A DNA stretch of 64,000 nucleotides, taken from contig NZ_CP048222.1 of assembly GCF_010119975.1 (NCBI RefSeq), forward strand, positions 8,780,501 through 8,844,500, read 5' to 3'. Of this stretch, positions 51,577 to 60,862 are shown in pieces. Numbering within the stretch: position 1 is the stretch's first letter; the number at the start of each line of letters is the position of its first letter. Both the position numbers and the translations under genes were made by a program. The notes under the pieces were generated by a model. The model saw only the letters and a program-made list of their open reading frames with translations, did not search any database and had not been told where the DNA came from. This DNA comes from Rhodocytophaga rosea. GTDB taxonomy: Bacteria; Bacteroidota; Bacteroidia; Cytophagales; 172606-1.

Positions 51577-52563
51577 TTATTTAGAAGAGTTGGGCAGGGT
51601 ATAAAATTCATAAGTGATGTTCCAGGTAATTTCTTCCCCAGGCTTAGCCTGTATATCAATATAAGGTTCGGGGCAAGAGGTAGTATAACACGACCAGAAT
51701 ACAATTTTTGATAGGGGTTGATCGCCGGTTATTCTTACACCTGCCCCTGATTTCTGGTTTTCAATTCTAAAATCATAGTCTTTTGCAGTGGTGCCAAAGC
51801 CCTGTACATTGTTATTAAACGCATTTTCGCCTTTCTGTAACTGCCGCAAATACACAATTTGCTTGCTTTGTACTTCAGCAAGCCCTTCTTTGCCTAAACC
51901 TCCTTTCGCTTCTACTTCAAAAGGAAAAGTGGTAAGGATTCCTGGTCCGGTAGGCTCTTTATCAATGACAAAGAAATTATGGTTGTAGGTTTTGGTTTCT
52001 ATACTCCGGCTGCCCGTATTTTTCAAGCGGTGCTCCAGAATGAGTTGCGGCTTTCCTTTCACAAGACGTACATTTTTCTGATATCTGTAGGAATAGCCTG
52101 TGGCCTCTTTTAGCTCATGTACAAACTGAACCTGGTCTTTCTTTTTGCTTACTGACCATTTGCCAGGATTGGTGATTTCATAAGGATTAGCAAAATGGTA
52201 TTTAGGTGCATCTCCTTTCCGTAATGCTCCCACCCCAATAATTACAAAATCATCTCCGGGCTTTGCTTGCTCATATCCTATGGGTACAAATGCTTCCACC
52301 GGGCCAGTAATGGCATCATGAATCTTAGGGTCATGTTTTTCAAACCAGGGTCCAAAGTAATTATGTTCTTTGTAGGTAAGGCTACCAATCACTCCTGACC
52401 AGTCGAATCTGGTTCCCTGGTAATAGCCATTCTTTGCATCGGGCAAATACAATGTAGCTTGTATTACGCCATTGGTAATATGGGCCTGCGGAAAATCTGC
52501 CTGAATGGAGATGGCACTTACCAGACCGATAAGCAAACAACTCATAATTAGAACTCTTCTCAT
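51577..52563 (-). CDS. Secreted galactose-mutarotase-like protein
   Basis: A 328-residue exported protein with signal peptide MRRVLIMSCLLIGLVSAIS. The sequence is beta-rich throughout, with GVIQATLYLPDAKNGYYQGT, FDWSGVIGSLTYKEHNYFGP, LILEHRLKNTGSRSIETKTY and a C-terminal ITWNITYEFYTLP. This layout suggests a galactose-mutarotase-type supersandwich, but I cannot name the family, and no catalytic His/Glu pair was confirmed. It may interconvert anomers or bind a sugar before the next enzyme. It lies between the ManD-like and PQQ dehydrogenase genes on the same strand, supporting a sugar role. Confidence 0.55.
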   Translation of the reverse strand: MRRVLIMSCLLIGLVSAISIQADFPQAHITNGVIQATLYLPDAKNGYYQGTRFDWSGVIGSLTYKEHNYFGPWFEKHDPKIHDAITGPVEAFVPIGYEQAKPGDDFVIIGVGALRKGDAPKYHFANPYEITNPGKWSVSKKKDQVQFVHELKEATGYSYRYQKNVRLVKGKPQLILEHRLKNTGSRSIETKTYNHNFFVIDKEPTGPGILTTFPFEVEAKGGLGKEGLAEVQSKQIVYLRQLQKGENAFNNNVQGFGTTAKDYDFRIENQKSGAGVRITGDQPLSKIVFWSCYTTSCPEPYIDIQAKPGEEITWNITYEFYTLPNSSK

Positions 52564-52731
52564 AGATGAACTTAACTGGCTGCTTATAATTATACGTTTT
52601 GCATTTTATACAAGGTGGCTTATTTGCTTTTGCCAACTGTCTATACACAACCAGCATACGCAAATAAGCCACTCTGAAAATTACATAGTTTATGAGTTTA
52701 TGTATAATTTCAACTGGAAGCCATAAGAAAA

Positions 52732-54096
52732 TTAAGGCCGGATACTAGTACCATCCCGCTTGCGCACCTGCCAGTTAGATTTTGTACTGATCGGATACTT
52801 AGCAGCTGCCTTTTCGTTTATATCTACGCCAATTCCCGGTACCTCATTCACAAACATATACCCATTTTTTACAGTCGGGCAACCAGGGAATACTTCCTGC
52901 AGCTTTTCGTTAAATCTGCCAGCCTCCTGAATACCAAAATTCCAGGTAGCAAAGTCCATATGCGTATGAGCCGAATGCCCAACCGGCGAAACATCTCCTG
53001 GTCCGTGCCAGGCTGTTTTTACATTAAACCACTCTCCTAGCCTGGCTACTTTCATAGCCGGGGTAATGCCTCCGATCTGGGAAACGTGTATGCGGATATA
53101 GTCGAATAATTGCTCCGCCATCGGCTCTTTAAACTCATTGATATTATTGAACAACTCTCCCATGGCAATGGGTACAGAAGTGGTCTGGCGAAGCGTCTTA
53201 AACCATTTCATATTTTCCGGAGAGAAAGGATCTTCAATAAAGAAGGGGCTATATTCTTCCAGTTTCTTAATCATATTAATGGCATCCATCGGTTCTACCC
53301 GTTCATGAATATCATGCAATAGTTCTACGTCTTCCCCACACCGTTTGCGTACCACTTCGAACATTTTAGGCACTGATTTCAGATAGGTTTTCTGGTCCAT
53401 AAATACATCGGATTCACTGGCAAATTTCGCTTCTTTAAAATCCGGTTTTTGTGCCAGGTGTGCCGCCCCATAGCCTCCTTGCTGAATCCGTACATGCCGG
53501 AAACCTTCTGCCATAAATTTCTGCACATTATCTGCCAGTTCTTCGGGAGTGTTTCCATTTGCATGGGCATAAGTATCTACCCCGAAACGGCATTTACCCC
53601 CCAATAACTGATAAACCGGCATATTCGCCCGTTTTCCTTTTATATCCCACAGTGCCTGATCCAGGCCACTCAATGCATTATTCAACACCGGACCATTCCT
53701 CCAGTACGAACTCACATAGGCCGAATGCCACATGTCTTCTATATTATCCACATCCCGGCCTACACAAAATTCACTCAGGTATTTATCGATGGCTGTTACT
53801 ACGGCAAAAGCACGTTGTGTAAAGGTGGCACAACCTAACCCATAGAGTCCTGGCTCAGAGGTTTCTACTTTTACTACAATTAAGTTAGAACCTGCCGGTG
53901 CGGTGGCAATTGCTTTTACACTTGTAATTTTTAAGGGAGGCAAGCCTTTGGCATAGGAGGGCTGTACTTTGCTGGCACGGGCTTCTGCAGGAGAAGTTCC
54001 TCCAAACATTCCCAATAGGCCTGTTGCGGCTCCTAGGCCCAGGGTTTTCATGGCATCCCGGCGGCTATTTTCCATTGATGGTTCTTTTTTCTTCAT
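52732..54096 (-). CDS. Mannonate-dehydratase-like enolase-superfamily enzyme with Tat signal
   Basis: A 454-residue member of the enolase superfamily, most like D-mannonate dehydratase/RspA. The N-terminus has a Tat motif, MENSRRDAMKTLGLGAATGL, so it is probably exported. The metal ligands are Asp265 (LLHDIHERV), Glu291 (FFIEDPFSP) and Glu317 (IAMGELFNN). The spacing of 26 and 26 residues, and His267 two after the first Asp, match my memory of characterised mannonate dehydratase. RIQQGGYG and TAWHGPGDVSPVGH are also shared with that group. Family members dehydrate mannonate or gluconate, some only weakly. An exported version is unexpected because the known enzyme is cytosolic. It lies in the SusC2 block. 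Confidence 0.85.
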   Translation of the reverse strand: MKKKEPSMENSRRDAMKTLGLGAATGLLGMFGGTSPAEARASKVQPSYAKGLPPLKITSVKAIATAPAGSNLIVVKVETSEPGLYGLGCATFTQRAFAVVTAIDKYLSEFCVGRDVDNIEDMWHSAYVSSYWRNGPVLNNALSGLDQALWDIKGKRANMPVYQLLGGKCRFGVDTYAHANGNTPEELADNVQKFMAEGFRHVRIQQGGYGAAHLAQKPDFKEAKFASESDVFMDQKTYLKSVPKMFEVVRKRCGEDVELLHDIHERVEPMDAINMIKKLEEYSPFFIEDPFSPENMKWFKTLRQTTSVPIAMGELFNNINEFKEPMAEQLFDYIRIHVSQIGGITPAMKVARLGEWFNVKTAWHGPGDVSPVGHSAHTHMDFATWNFGIQEAGRFNEKLQEVFPGCPTVKNGYMFVNEVPGIGVDINEKAAAKYPISTKSNWQVRKRDGTSIRP

Positions 54097-54247
54097 AAAA
54101 ATTAATTAACTGAAATGTAAATGGACAAAAATATAGGCATTGTTTATTAAAAACCGAGGCATTCTTTAAATTTATAGTTAAAACAGGCTGATTACCTGTA
54201 ATCAAGTAAAAGTCACAGGTAATAGCCAGTAGTTTATAAATAAGTAA

Positions 54248-55786
54248 TTATTTATCCCACCAGACTCTGGTATCTAAATTATTAGGACCCTGCCTGCTAA
54301 TGGCTTCATTCACATTTGCCTGGTTCACGATTGTTTCGCTATCCGGGTAAGGCATACGCCGGATAAAATCCCCGGCAATTTCAGATGCAGGATAGGGATT
54401 TTTTGTTAAAGTTGGATAGCCGCTTCTGCGGAAATTTGCAAATAATTCAGGGCCGCTCAAAAAAGAAGCTACCCAGTATTGTGTATTGATCAGTTCTAAT
54501 TCTTTGCCAGCTTCTAAAGGATGAGCCTGAATATAGGTTTGAATGGCAGGTTCACTGATGGCCGCTTTGGGATCATACAAAGTCATTTGCTCCAGGTGTG
54601 CCCTTATTCCAGTTGAAAATAATGCGGCTGCATCACCGGTAGCCCAACCCCGGAAGACGGCTTCTGCCAGTAGTAACTGTGTTTGTGCATGTGTTACAAA
54701 AAACTCAGGAGCATCTATTTTGAGTACAGTGTTTAAATTTACCTGCGAAAAATCCCAGAGACTTGCAACGCTATTTTGCTGCAATACATTGTTGATCGTA
54801 ATATTATCAAAGCCCATGGGCATTCCAACCTGCACAGCTGGATCGGTAGACGCTCTTGCATTCACCTGCTCAGGACCACCTTTTGCCCCAACATACCGGA
54901 TGGCAATAACCGCCAGACGAGGGTCGTTATTCTCTTTTAAATAATTGACAAAAGGGGCAGCCAGGTAGAAGTTTGTTTTTTCGCGGGCTGCCAGATGCTG
55001 GGCAATGTAATTATTATAGAGCGCCGTATGCCGCATCGTCGCATTATCCGCATTTGACTGCATTAAGCCGCCTGCCACTGCTTTGGCCACATACGATTGA
55101 GCCGTGCTGGGTTCCACTTTGCTTAGGCGCATCGCAGCTCTGAGCATGAGAGAATAGCCAAAGCGTTTCCACTTGGCAATATCACCGCCATATAAAATTT
55201 CGGTTGGTTCTGTAGGTTTAGTTGCATCCAAAGCGGCTGAGGCTTCATCCAGTTCCTTTAAGATATCTTTGTAAATAGTTTCCTGTGAATCGTATTTAGG
55301 TTGAATGATATCTTCCAGATAGCCTTTTCCTCCTTCAAAATAAGGTATATCCCCATAGGTATCCGTTAAAATCATAAATGCATACGCTTTCCAGATTCTG
55401 GCACTATGATATAGATTAGAACGGTCTGCATCTTCACTGGTCCTTTCCACCACATCTCCTACTTGTTTGAGCACGTTCCGGTAGTAGTTTTGCCAGACAT
55501 TCGGTGTATTGGACACATTGTTCTGGTTATAATTTGCGCCGGCTAAAGAACTTCCATAGGGCGTGATGATTTGTTGTACAATGCCAAATTCATAGGTGAG
55601 ATGCTGCAAGGTGCCAAAGCCATCCAGATAGGTAGCATCGGTAATCGCTTTGTTCAACTGAAAGGAAGGAGCCAGTGTGGTCGGATCAACTTTATTAATA
55701 TTGAGCTCGTCGAATCCCTTATCACAGCCAGAATGCAAACCAGTAATGGCAAGCAGACTTAGTATATATATTTTAAATGATTTCAT
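54248..55786 (-). CDS. SusD/RagB-family outer-membrane lipoprotein (SusD2)
   Basis: A 512-residue lipoprotein of the SusD-like second type, with lipobox cysteine Cys21 (LHSGCDKGFDELN). It carries GFGTLQHLTYEFGIVQQIIT, ARIWKAYAFMILTDTYGDIP and a C-terminal SRQGPNNLDTRVWWDK. The long gapped loops mid-protein and the NFRRSGYP motif are typical of SusD-like-2 proteins. It pairs with SusC2, which starts 43 bp upstream, and binds the glycan or other ligand at the cell surface. Substrate unknown, although the downstream ManD-like and PQQ enzymes suggest a sugar. Confidence 0.93.
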   Translation of the reverse strand: MKSFKIYILSLLAITGLHSGCDKGFDELNINKVDPTTLAPSFQLNKAITDATYLDGFGTLQHLTYEFGIVQQIITPYGSSLAGANYNQNNVSNTPNVWQNYYRNVLKQVGDVVERTSEDADRSNLYHSARIWKAYAFMILTDTYGDIPYFEGGKGYLEDIIQPKYDSQETIYKDILKELDEASAALDATKPTEPTEILYGGDIAKWKRFGYSLMLRAAMRLSKVEPSTAQSYVAKAVAGGLMQSNADNATMRHTALYNNYIAQHLAAREKTNFYLAAPFVNYLKENNDPRLAVIAIRYVGAKGGPEQVNARASTDPAVQVGMPMGFDNITINNVLQQNSVASLWDFSQVNLNTVLKIDAPEFFVTHAQTQLLLAEAVFRGWATGDAAALFSTGIRAHLEQMTLYDPKAAISEPAIQTYIQAHPLEAGKELELINTQYWVASFLSGPELFANFRRSGYPTLTKNPYPASEIAGDFIRRMPYPDSETIVNQANVNEAISRQGPNNLDTRVWWDK

Positions 55787-55829
55787 AACAGTGAGGTTCT
55801 TGAAAGTTTGTAGGTAGAATTTGGGCGGC

Positions 55830-58800
55830 TTAAAACTTCACATTCAGGTTAAATCCGATACTTCTGGTGGGTGGAAGGCTTGGCCAGAAATCCAGTCCGG
55901 TGGCATTATCAGAAGCACTGTTTACCTGCTCAGGGTCCATATTTTCCGTCCACTTCTTTAACACCGCAACATTGTTGGCTACTGCACTTAAGCGTATTCC
56001 TTTTACAAAAAAGTTTTGAGGAAGCAGCCTAGTAAAGTCGTATCCTAAGGTAATCTGACGCAACTTCCAGAAACCGGCATTGAACACAAAATCTTCGTAG
56101 ATACCCAGCACATTAGGCGTTTCATAGAAAGGCTGAACCGGTGATCTGGTGGTATTTACTTCCCCATCCGGATTTACACCCTCACCAATTACATATCCTT
56201 CTGCCCGTCCTACCAGCGTCCGTTTATGTAAACCGTGGCGTAAATAATTCATATTAGAACCGGCAATCATCTTATGGCCCAGCTTGAAGTCAATTAAGGT
56301 AGATAAAATGATTCCTTTAAAAGTGAATGTATTGGAAATACCGCCAAAATACCTGGGCAAGGCGCTTCCTACATTAATAGGGGTAGGATTCCGCAAAGGC
56401 CGGCCGCTGTTTTTATCAAATACCTGACGGCCTTGTTCATCCCGTAAGTAACCAAAAACAAATAGCTGCCCAATGGGTTTGCCCACTACCTGCCGTAAAG
56501 TACTTCCTCCTGAACCGCCTACCGTAATCATGGTATCGCCGGGCGTTAGTCCCAATTGCAGAACTTTTGAGGTATTATACGAAGCATTAAAACTAACATC
56601 CCATCTGAAGGCATTTGTACGAACCGGCGTAGCGGTTAACAGTAATTCAATTCCCTTATTCATACTGCGTCCTACATTAATTAAACGGCTGGTAAATGAA
56701 GATGCATCTGAAACCTGGGCAGCCAAAATCTGATCTTCTGTTATTTTCCGGTAATAGGTTAAATCTACGCCAATGGCATCGTTAAAAAACTTGGCTTCAA
56801 TACCTACCTCTGCTTCTGATACGCGTAAGGGTCGCAGGTTTTTGTTCGGAATAGAACTGGCATTGATCCCACCCACCGAAACAGGCTGACCCTGGGGTGT
56901 TGGGAAAAGGTTATTGTTGACACTGTAATATAACGTGTTTGAATAGGGATCTACATTGTCGTCGCCTACCTGTGCATAAGCGGCTCTTATTTTTCCAAAC
57001 GAAAGCCAGTTAGGCAGGTTTGCAAATGCCTGTGAAAACACAAAGCTTCCGGTAACAGATGGATAGAGTATACTCCGGTTAGCTGGAGCCAGGGTAGAAA
57101 ACCAGTCGTTACGGGCAGTTACATTTAAATACAGGTATTCCCTGAATGAGATTTCGGCGGCGCCATATAAGGAATTTACTTTTCTTTCAGATAAGCTGTA
57201 GAACGGATTTTTTACCCGTCCATTCATGACGGTATATAACCTGGGCTGAACAAAATCCTGCACCGTTACACTATTGTATTCCATGCGTACATAGCGCTGA
57301 TTGCCTCCCAGCGTTACATCCAGGCCAAAATCACCGAAACTCTGGTTAATGCCTAAGATAAAATCATTATTGATCTCCCTGAACTGCCGTACATCCTGGG
57401 TATAGGAACCATTTACAAAACCCAGGGGAGCTCTGGCAATAGGCGCATAACCATTGGGTATATTATAATCCTGGTTCCGGGCATAATAATCCTGGGCAAT
57501 CCGGCCCTGCAAATACAACCATTTGGCAAACTGGTATTTCAAGGCAATATTTCCGAAAAGCCTGTCCCGTTTGATATTTTCAAAATGATTGTTTACAGAG
57601 TAATAGGGATTGTTCCGTACCAGAAATCTGGAGAATACAAATTCGTCGCCATTAGGCAAGGTCTGGTTTTGTTCCAGCGCCTCAAAAGGCATAGAATTAG
57701 CCAGGGTATATACTACAGTTGGCGTAGCAAAGTCCTGGGTGTTGAGCTGAGCAGGATTGCGGTTTTTTTCATTGGAATAATTGATATTACCCATGGCGGT
57801 TAGTTTGCCAGCTATCGTCTGGGTAAAACCTAAGTTGATCGTTTTTCTGTTGAAATTTGAATTGGGTACAATGCTTTTATTATCTGTATTAGCAAACGAA
57901 AGACTAAACCCGCCACTGTCACCGCCATTCGACACCGTAACCGTATTGGTAAAATTGGTACCAACGTTATAGAATTTCCGTACCCGGTTCCGCACTGGCT
58001 CATAAGGCCATTCTTCTCCATCGAACAGGATTTGTGTCATACCTGGCTCAAATTTTTCTCCGAAACTCCATACACCTGAAGTAGGATTCGGAGCGGTTGG
58101 CCGTACCCCTCCTTCCCCCTGGCCGTACTCGTATTGAAAATCTGTAAAATCTAAGGGTGTTTCTGTCGTATAATTGGCATTATACTCTAAACCCAGTCCT
58201 TTGCCAGAACCTTTGTTTTTGGTAGTGATCATCACTACGCCATCTTTCGCTCTTGAGCCATATAATGCCGCTGCGGTAGCTCCCTTCAGCACTGTCATGG
58301 ACTCTATATCATCTGGATTAATGCTGGAAAGACCATCTCCCCCATCGGAACTGTTAGCAGCCCGGTTTCCGAAGTTTCCGCCTAAGGCATAATTAGAATT
58401 ATCTACCGGCACGCCATTTATTACAATGAGTGGATTATTCTGCCCGCTAAAAGATGACTGTCCCCGGATACGGATTTTACTACTACCTGCCGGGCCAGTA
58501 GCCATAGTAGAAATATTCACACCAGCCATTTTCCCTTGCAGGGAGCTCATTACATTGGGGGTGCGGTTTACATTGATCTGATCTGCATTTACAGTAGCAA
58601 TGGCATAACCTAATTTTTTTGCTTCCCGCTTAATTCCCAGAGCCGTTACTACTACTTCGTTCAGCGACTTAATATCGGCAGCCATGGCTATATTCACAGT
58701 TGTCCGGTTGTTAATAGCCACCTCCTGGCTGGCATAACCTATGTAGGAAAAGACCAGTGTACCATTGGCATCTGGCGCTGTAATACTATATTCCCCCTCT

Positions 58801-59111
58801 GCATTCGTAACAGAACCTGTATTTGTTCCTTTTACGAGCACATTTACGCCCGGTAATCCTTCTCCGCTTTGCGAATCTGTCACCTTTCCGCTCACCGCTA
58901 TTTCTACCGGGGTAATAGAAGTTTTATCAGTGGCAGGTAGATGTACCTGGCCTGGAAGACCTGTATGTTTACTTATCTCTTGACTGTTTGCCATGGAAAG
59001 ATTGCTGAGTTGAGCTATCCCAGCCGAAGGCAGGAAAGTAATTAACATCAACATTCCCACCTTAAAAAGAACTATGGGAACGTAACGAACATGGGTATGG
59101 TATTCTCGCAT
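55830..59111 (-). CDS. SusC/RagA-family TonB-dependent transporter without STN domain (SusC2)
   Basis: A 1093-residue outer-membrane transporter. Signal region to ~34, a carboxypeptidase-D-like sandwich at ~73-145 (AVSGKVTDSQSGEGLPGVNV), then NEVVVTALGIKREAKKLGY at 151-169, the signature of this SusC group. The plug follows and a barrel ending in FNLNVKF. Unlike SusC1 there is no STN domain, so it cannot signal through FecR; control probably comes from the two-component pair just upstream at 60086-64000. SusD2 follows after 43 bp. The 970-bp region upstream should contain its promoter. Confidence 0.95.
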   Translation of the reverse strand: MREYHTHVRYVPIVLFKVGMLMLITFLPSAGIAQLSNLSMANSQEISKHTGLPGQVHLPATDKTSITPVEIAVSGKVTDSQSGEGLPGVNVLVKGTNTGSVTNAEGEYSITAPDANGTLVFSYIGYASQEVAINNRTTVNIAMAADIKSLNEVVVTALGIKREAKKLGYAIATVNADQINVNRTPNVMSSLQGKMAGVNISTMATGPAGSSKIRIRGQSSFSGQNNPLIVINGVPVDNSNYALGGNFGNRAANSSDGGDGLSSINPDDIESMTVLKGATAAALYGSRAKDGVVMITTKNKGSGKGLGLEYNANYTTETPLDFTDFQYEYGQGEGGVRPTAPNPTSGVWSFGEKFEPGMTQILFDGEEWPYEPVRNRVRKFYNVGTNFTNTVTVSNGGDSGGFSLSFANTDNKSIVPNSNFNRKTINLGFTQTIAGKLTAMGNINYSNEKNRNPAQLNTQDFATPTVVYTLANSMPFEALEQNQTLPNGDEFVFSRFLVRNNPYYSVNNHFENIKRDRLFGNIALKYQFAKWLYLQGRIAQDYYARNQDYNIPNGYAPIARAPLGFVNGSYTQDVRQFREINNDFILGINQSFGDFGLDVTLGGNQRYVRMEYNSVTVQDFVQPRLYTVMNGRVKNPFYSLSERKVNSLYGAAEISFREYLYLNVTARNDWFSTLAPANRSILYPSVTGSFVFSQAFANLPNWLSFGKIRAAYAQVGDDNVDPYSNTLYYSVNNNLFPTPQGQPVSVGGINASSIPNKNLRPLRVSEAEVGIEAKFFNDAIGVDLTYYRKITEDQILAAQVSDASSFTSRLINVGRSMNKGIELLLTATPVRTNAFRWDVSFNASYNTSKVLQLGLTPGDTMITVGGSGGSTLRQVVGKPIGQLFVFGYLRDEQGRQVFDKNSGRPLRNPTPINVGSALPRYFGGISNTFTFKGIILSTLIDFKLGHKMIAGSNMNYLRHGLHKRTLVGRAEGYVIGEGVNPDGEVNTTRSPVQPFYETPNVLGIYEDFVFNAGFWKLRQITLGYDFTRLLPQNFFVKGIRLSAVANNVAVLKKWTENMDPEQVNSASDNATGLDFWPSLPPTRSIGFNLNVKF

Positions 59112-60085
59112 AGAAGTAAGGTTAATAGTTTATGAATGGTTTGAAATGATTCAGTCAAAAGAGGATATGTCTTTTATTAAGGAGAGAATAGCCTTACAAA
59201 CTTTTGTTTTAAGGCTATTTCCAGAATGTATCTATAAATGTCTGATCAGGAATAGAAAGGTAAAACCGGGAATGTTACAAGCACTTACATTACAAGCTGA
59301 TGCCATACCTTCAAAGCTTTCAACGGTTGAATGCTATCGTATTCAGCTTATAATTTAAGCAATTGAAAGCACGATTTATCAAATACATGCATTTCACCTT
59401 TCTTACTTTAAACTACCTCAATGTCGCGTTCCAGTCTATCTTCATTGAGTGTTTGGTTAATTTGATTGAGTAGCTAACCAAATAGAATGGTAGTTGTATT
59501 TTGTTGGATAAAACAGATAATGAATTGAATATTTACAATAGAGGGCTTGATGACTTAGTGAACAGGTTGATAAAAACCAAGAAAGTTATTTTAACGTGAG
59601 GTCCAGGATAACAAAGTATTTTAACGGCGAATTCATTGGGATTTTATAGCATTTTTTATTTAGGCCGCCCTTACTTTTCTTTTACTTTTCCAAATGACGG
59701 CAAAAACGAGAGTTTTTGAGCAAGCCTTGAGCTAAGACTGTGTGGCAAAGCGAGAGCTTTGAGCCAGCTTGTGTGCCAGTAACAAAAGAAAAAGACTGCA
59801 TCAACAAAGCCTGTTTTACGCTGAAATGGCCGATAGTCGCACAAACAACTGCGTTGGCAATCTTCGCATTCTCATACTCGATTTTGGCCTACACACAGGC
59901 CAAAACTGGCCACACTGTTGCTGCACCCCTGCCCACTAAAAATGTATCCATATTCTACATTGTATCCCTAAAATCGAGTTCTATTGGTAGGTGAGAAGTG
60001 TGCTGAAACTATTTATTGATTCTGTTATAATGGTAGATTTCAACAAAGAATTTTACTTCTCCTTTTATAAATCCTTGGTTAGGGC
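59112..60085. other. Long intergenic region with repeat-like structured element
   Basis: About 970 bp with no convincing gene. The segment ~59650-59960 is GC-richer than its surroundings and contains a perfect hairpin at 59882-59905 (TTTTGGCCT, six bases, AGGCCAAAA). It also has two imperfect direct repeats beginning CGAGAG (near 59708 and 59750) and CTTTTCTTTTACTTTT-type tracts. It does not look coding: frames that stay open have poor composition. It may be a dispersed noncoding repeat or a regulatory RNA. The promoter of SusC2 lies in the AT-rich part at 59112-59600, but I found no good consensus. Confidence 0.4.
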
Positions 60086-60823
60086 TTAGCTAAATATTTT
60101 AAACAGCTCTTCTTTCCGGCTGCGGGAAACACTTACTGAAGATTCATCACTCATGACCACATATCCTCCTTCGCCCCGTATGTAGCGGACTATTTCATTC
60201 AGGTTTACAATATGCGATTGGTGGATGCGAAGGAATGGCTGTCCTTCCAGTAATTCATCTATTTCCTTCAGCGTACGGGAAACCAGAAGCTTTTTATTAT
60301 TCTTCAAAAACACATTGGTATAATTATTATCTGCTTCACACCGGATGATTGTATCTAAGGGCACGACTTCAAATCCCTGAAATGTAGGTAAAGCTATTTT
60401 TTGTAAGAGAAGCTGGTTCTTTAGTTTCTGAAACAGAATAGTGAGCTGTTGCGCCATCAGGTTTTCCTTTTCCCGGCTTATTTTGGCAATGGACTTCCGT
60501 AGATCATCTTTATCAATGGGTTTGAGTAAATAATCCAGGGCACTAAAACGGATCGCTTTAATCGCATAGGCATCATAGCCGGTGGTAAATATGATCTCGA
60601 AAAAGATAGCCGGAAGTTGCTCCAGCATTTCAAATCCATTCATATGAGGCATTTCCACATCCAGAAAAACCAGGTCTGGTGAATGCGCTACAATTGCCTT
60701 TAAGCCTTCTGCCGCTGATCCACATTCAGCCACTACAGTTACCTCCGGACAATACCTGGTTAGTTGCATAAATAGAGTAGCCCGGCAATGGTCTTCGTCG
60801 TCAATAATAATCGATTTTATCAT
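60086..60823 (-). CDS. LytTR-family response regulator
   Basis: A 245-residue regulator. The receiver domain at 1-120 has acidic pocket Asp8-Asp9 and phospho-acceptor Asp55 in LVFLDVEMPHMNGFE. The Thr/Lys end is represented by FTTGYDAYAIKAIRFSALDY and LLKPIDKDDLRKS. Residues ~148-245 are a LytTR DNA-binding domain (VPLDTIIRCEADNNYTNVFL, LKEIDELLEGQPFLRIHQSH, IVNLNEIVRYIRGEGG). It is encoded 39 bp after the sensor kinase and before SusC2. It probably binds the SusC2 promoter region in response to the sensor. Confidence 0.95.
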   Translation of the reverse strand: MIKSIIIDDEDHCRATLFMQLTRYCPEVTVVAECGSAAEGLKAIVAHSPDLVFLDVEMPHMNGFEMLEQLPAIFFEIIFTTGYDAYAIKAIRFSALDYLLKPIDKDDLRKSIAKISREKENLMAQQLTILFQKLKNQLLLQKIALPTFQGFEVVPLDTIIRCEADNNYTNVFLKNNKKLLVSRTLKEIDELLEGQPFLRIHQSHIVNLNEIVRYIRGEGGYVVMSDESSVSVSRSRKEELFKIFS

Positions 60824-60862
60824 AGCTTAGTTTTTCAAAGTATATGCTGCAACAAATTCTTT

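Noticed and set aside
59146-59358. 70-codon plus-strand frame upstream of SusC2
   Set aside because: No motif, no signal peptide and no partner; it lies where the SusC2 promoter is expected.
59740-59994. 84-codon plus-strand frame in the long intergenic region
   Set aside because: It crosses the perfect hairpin and repeat-like island, has an odd amino-acid mixture and no start signal; the region looks noncoding.
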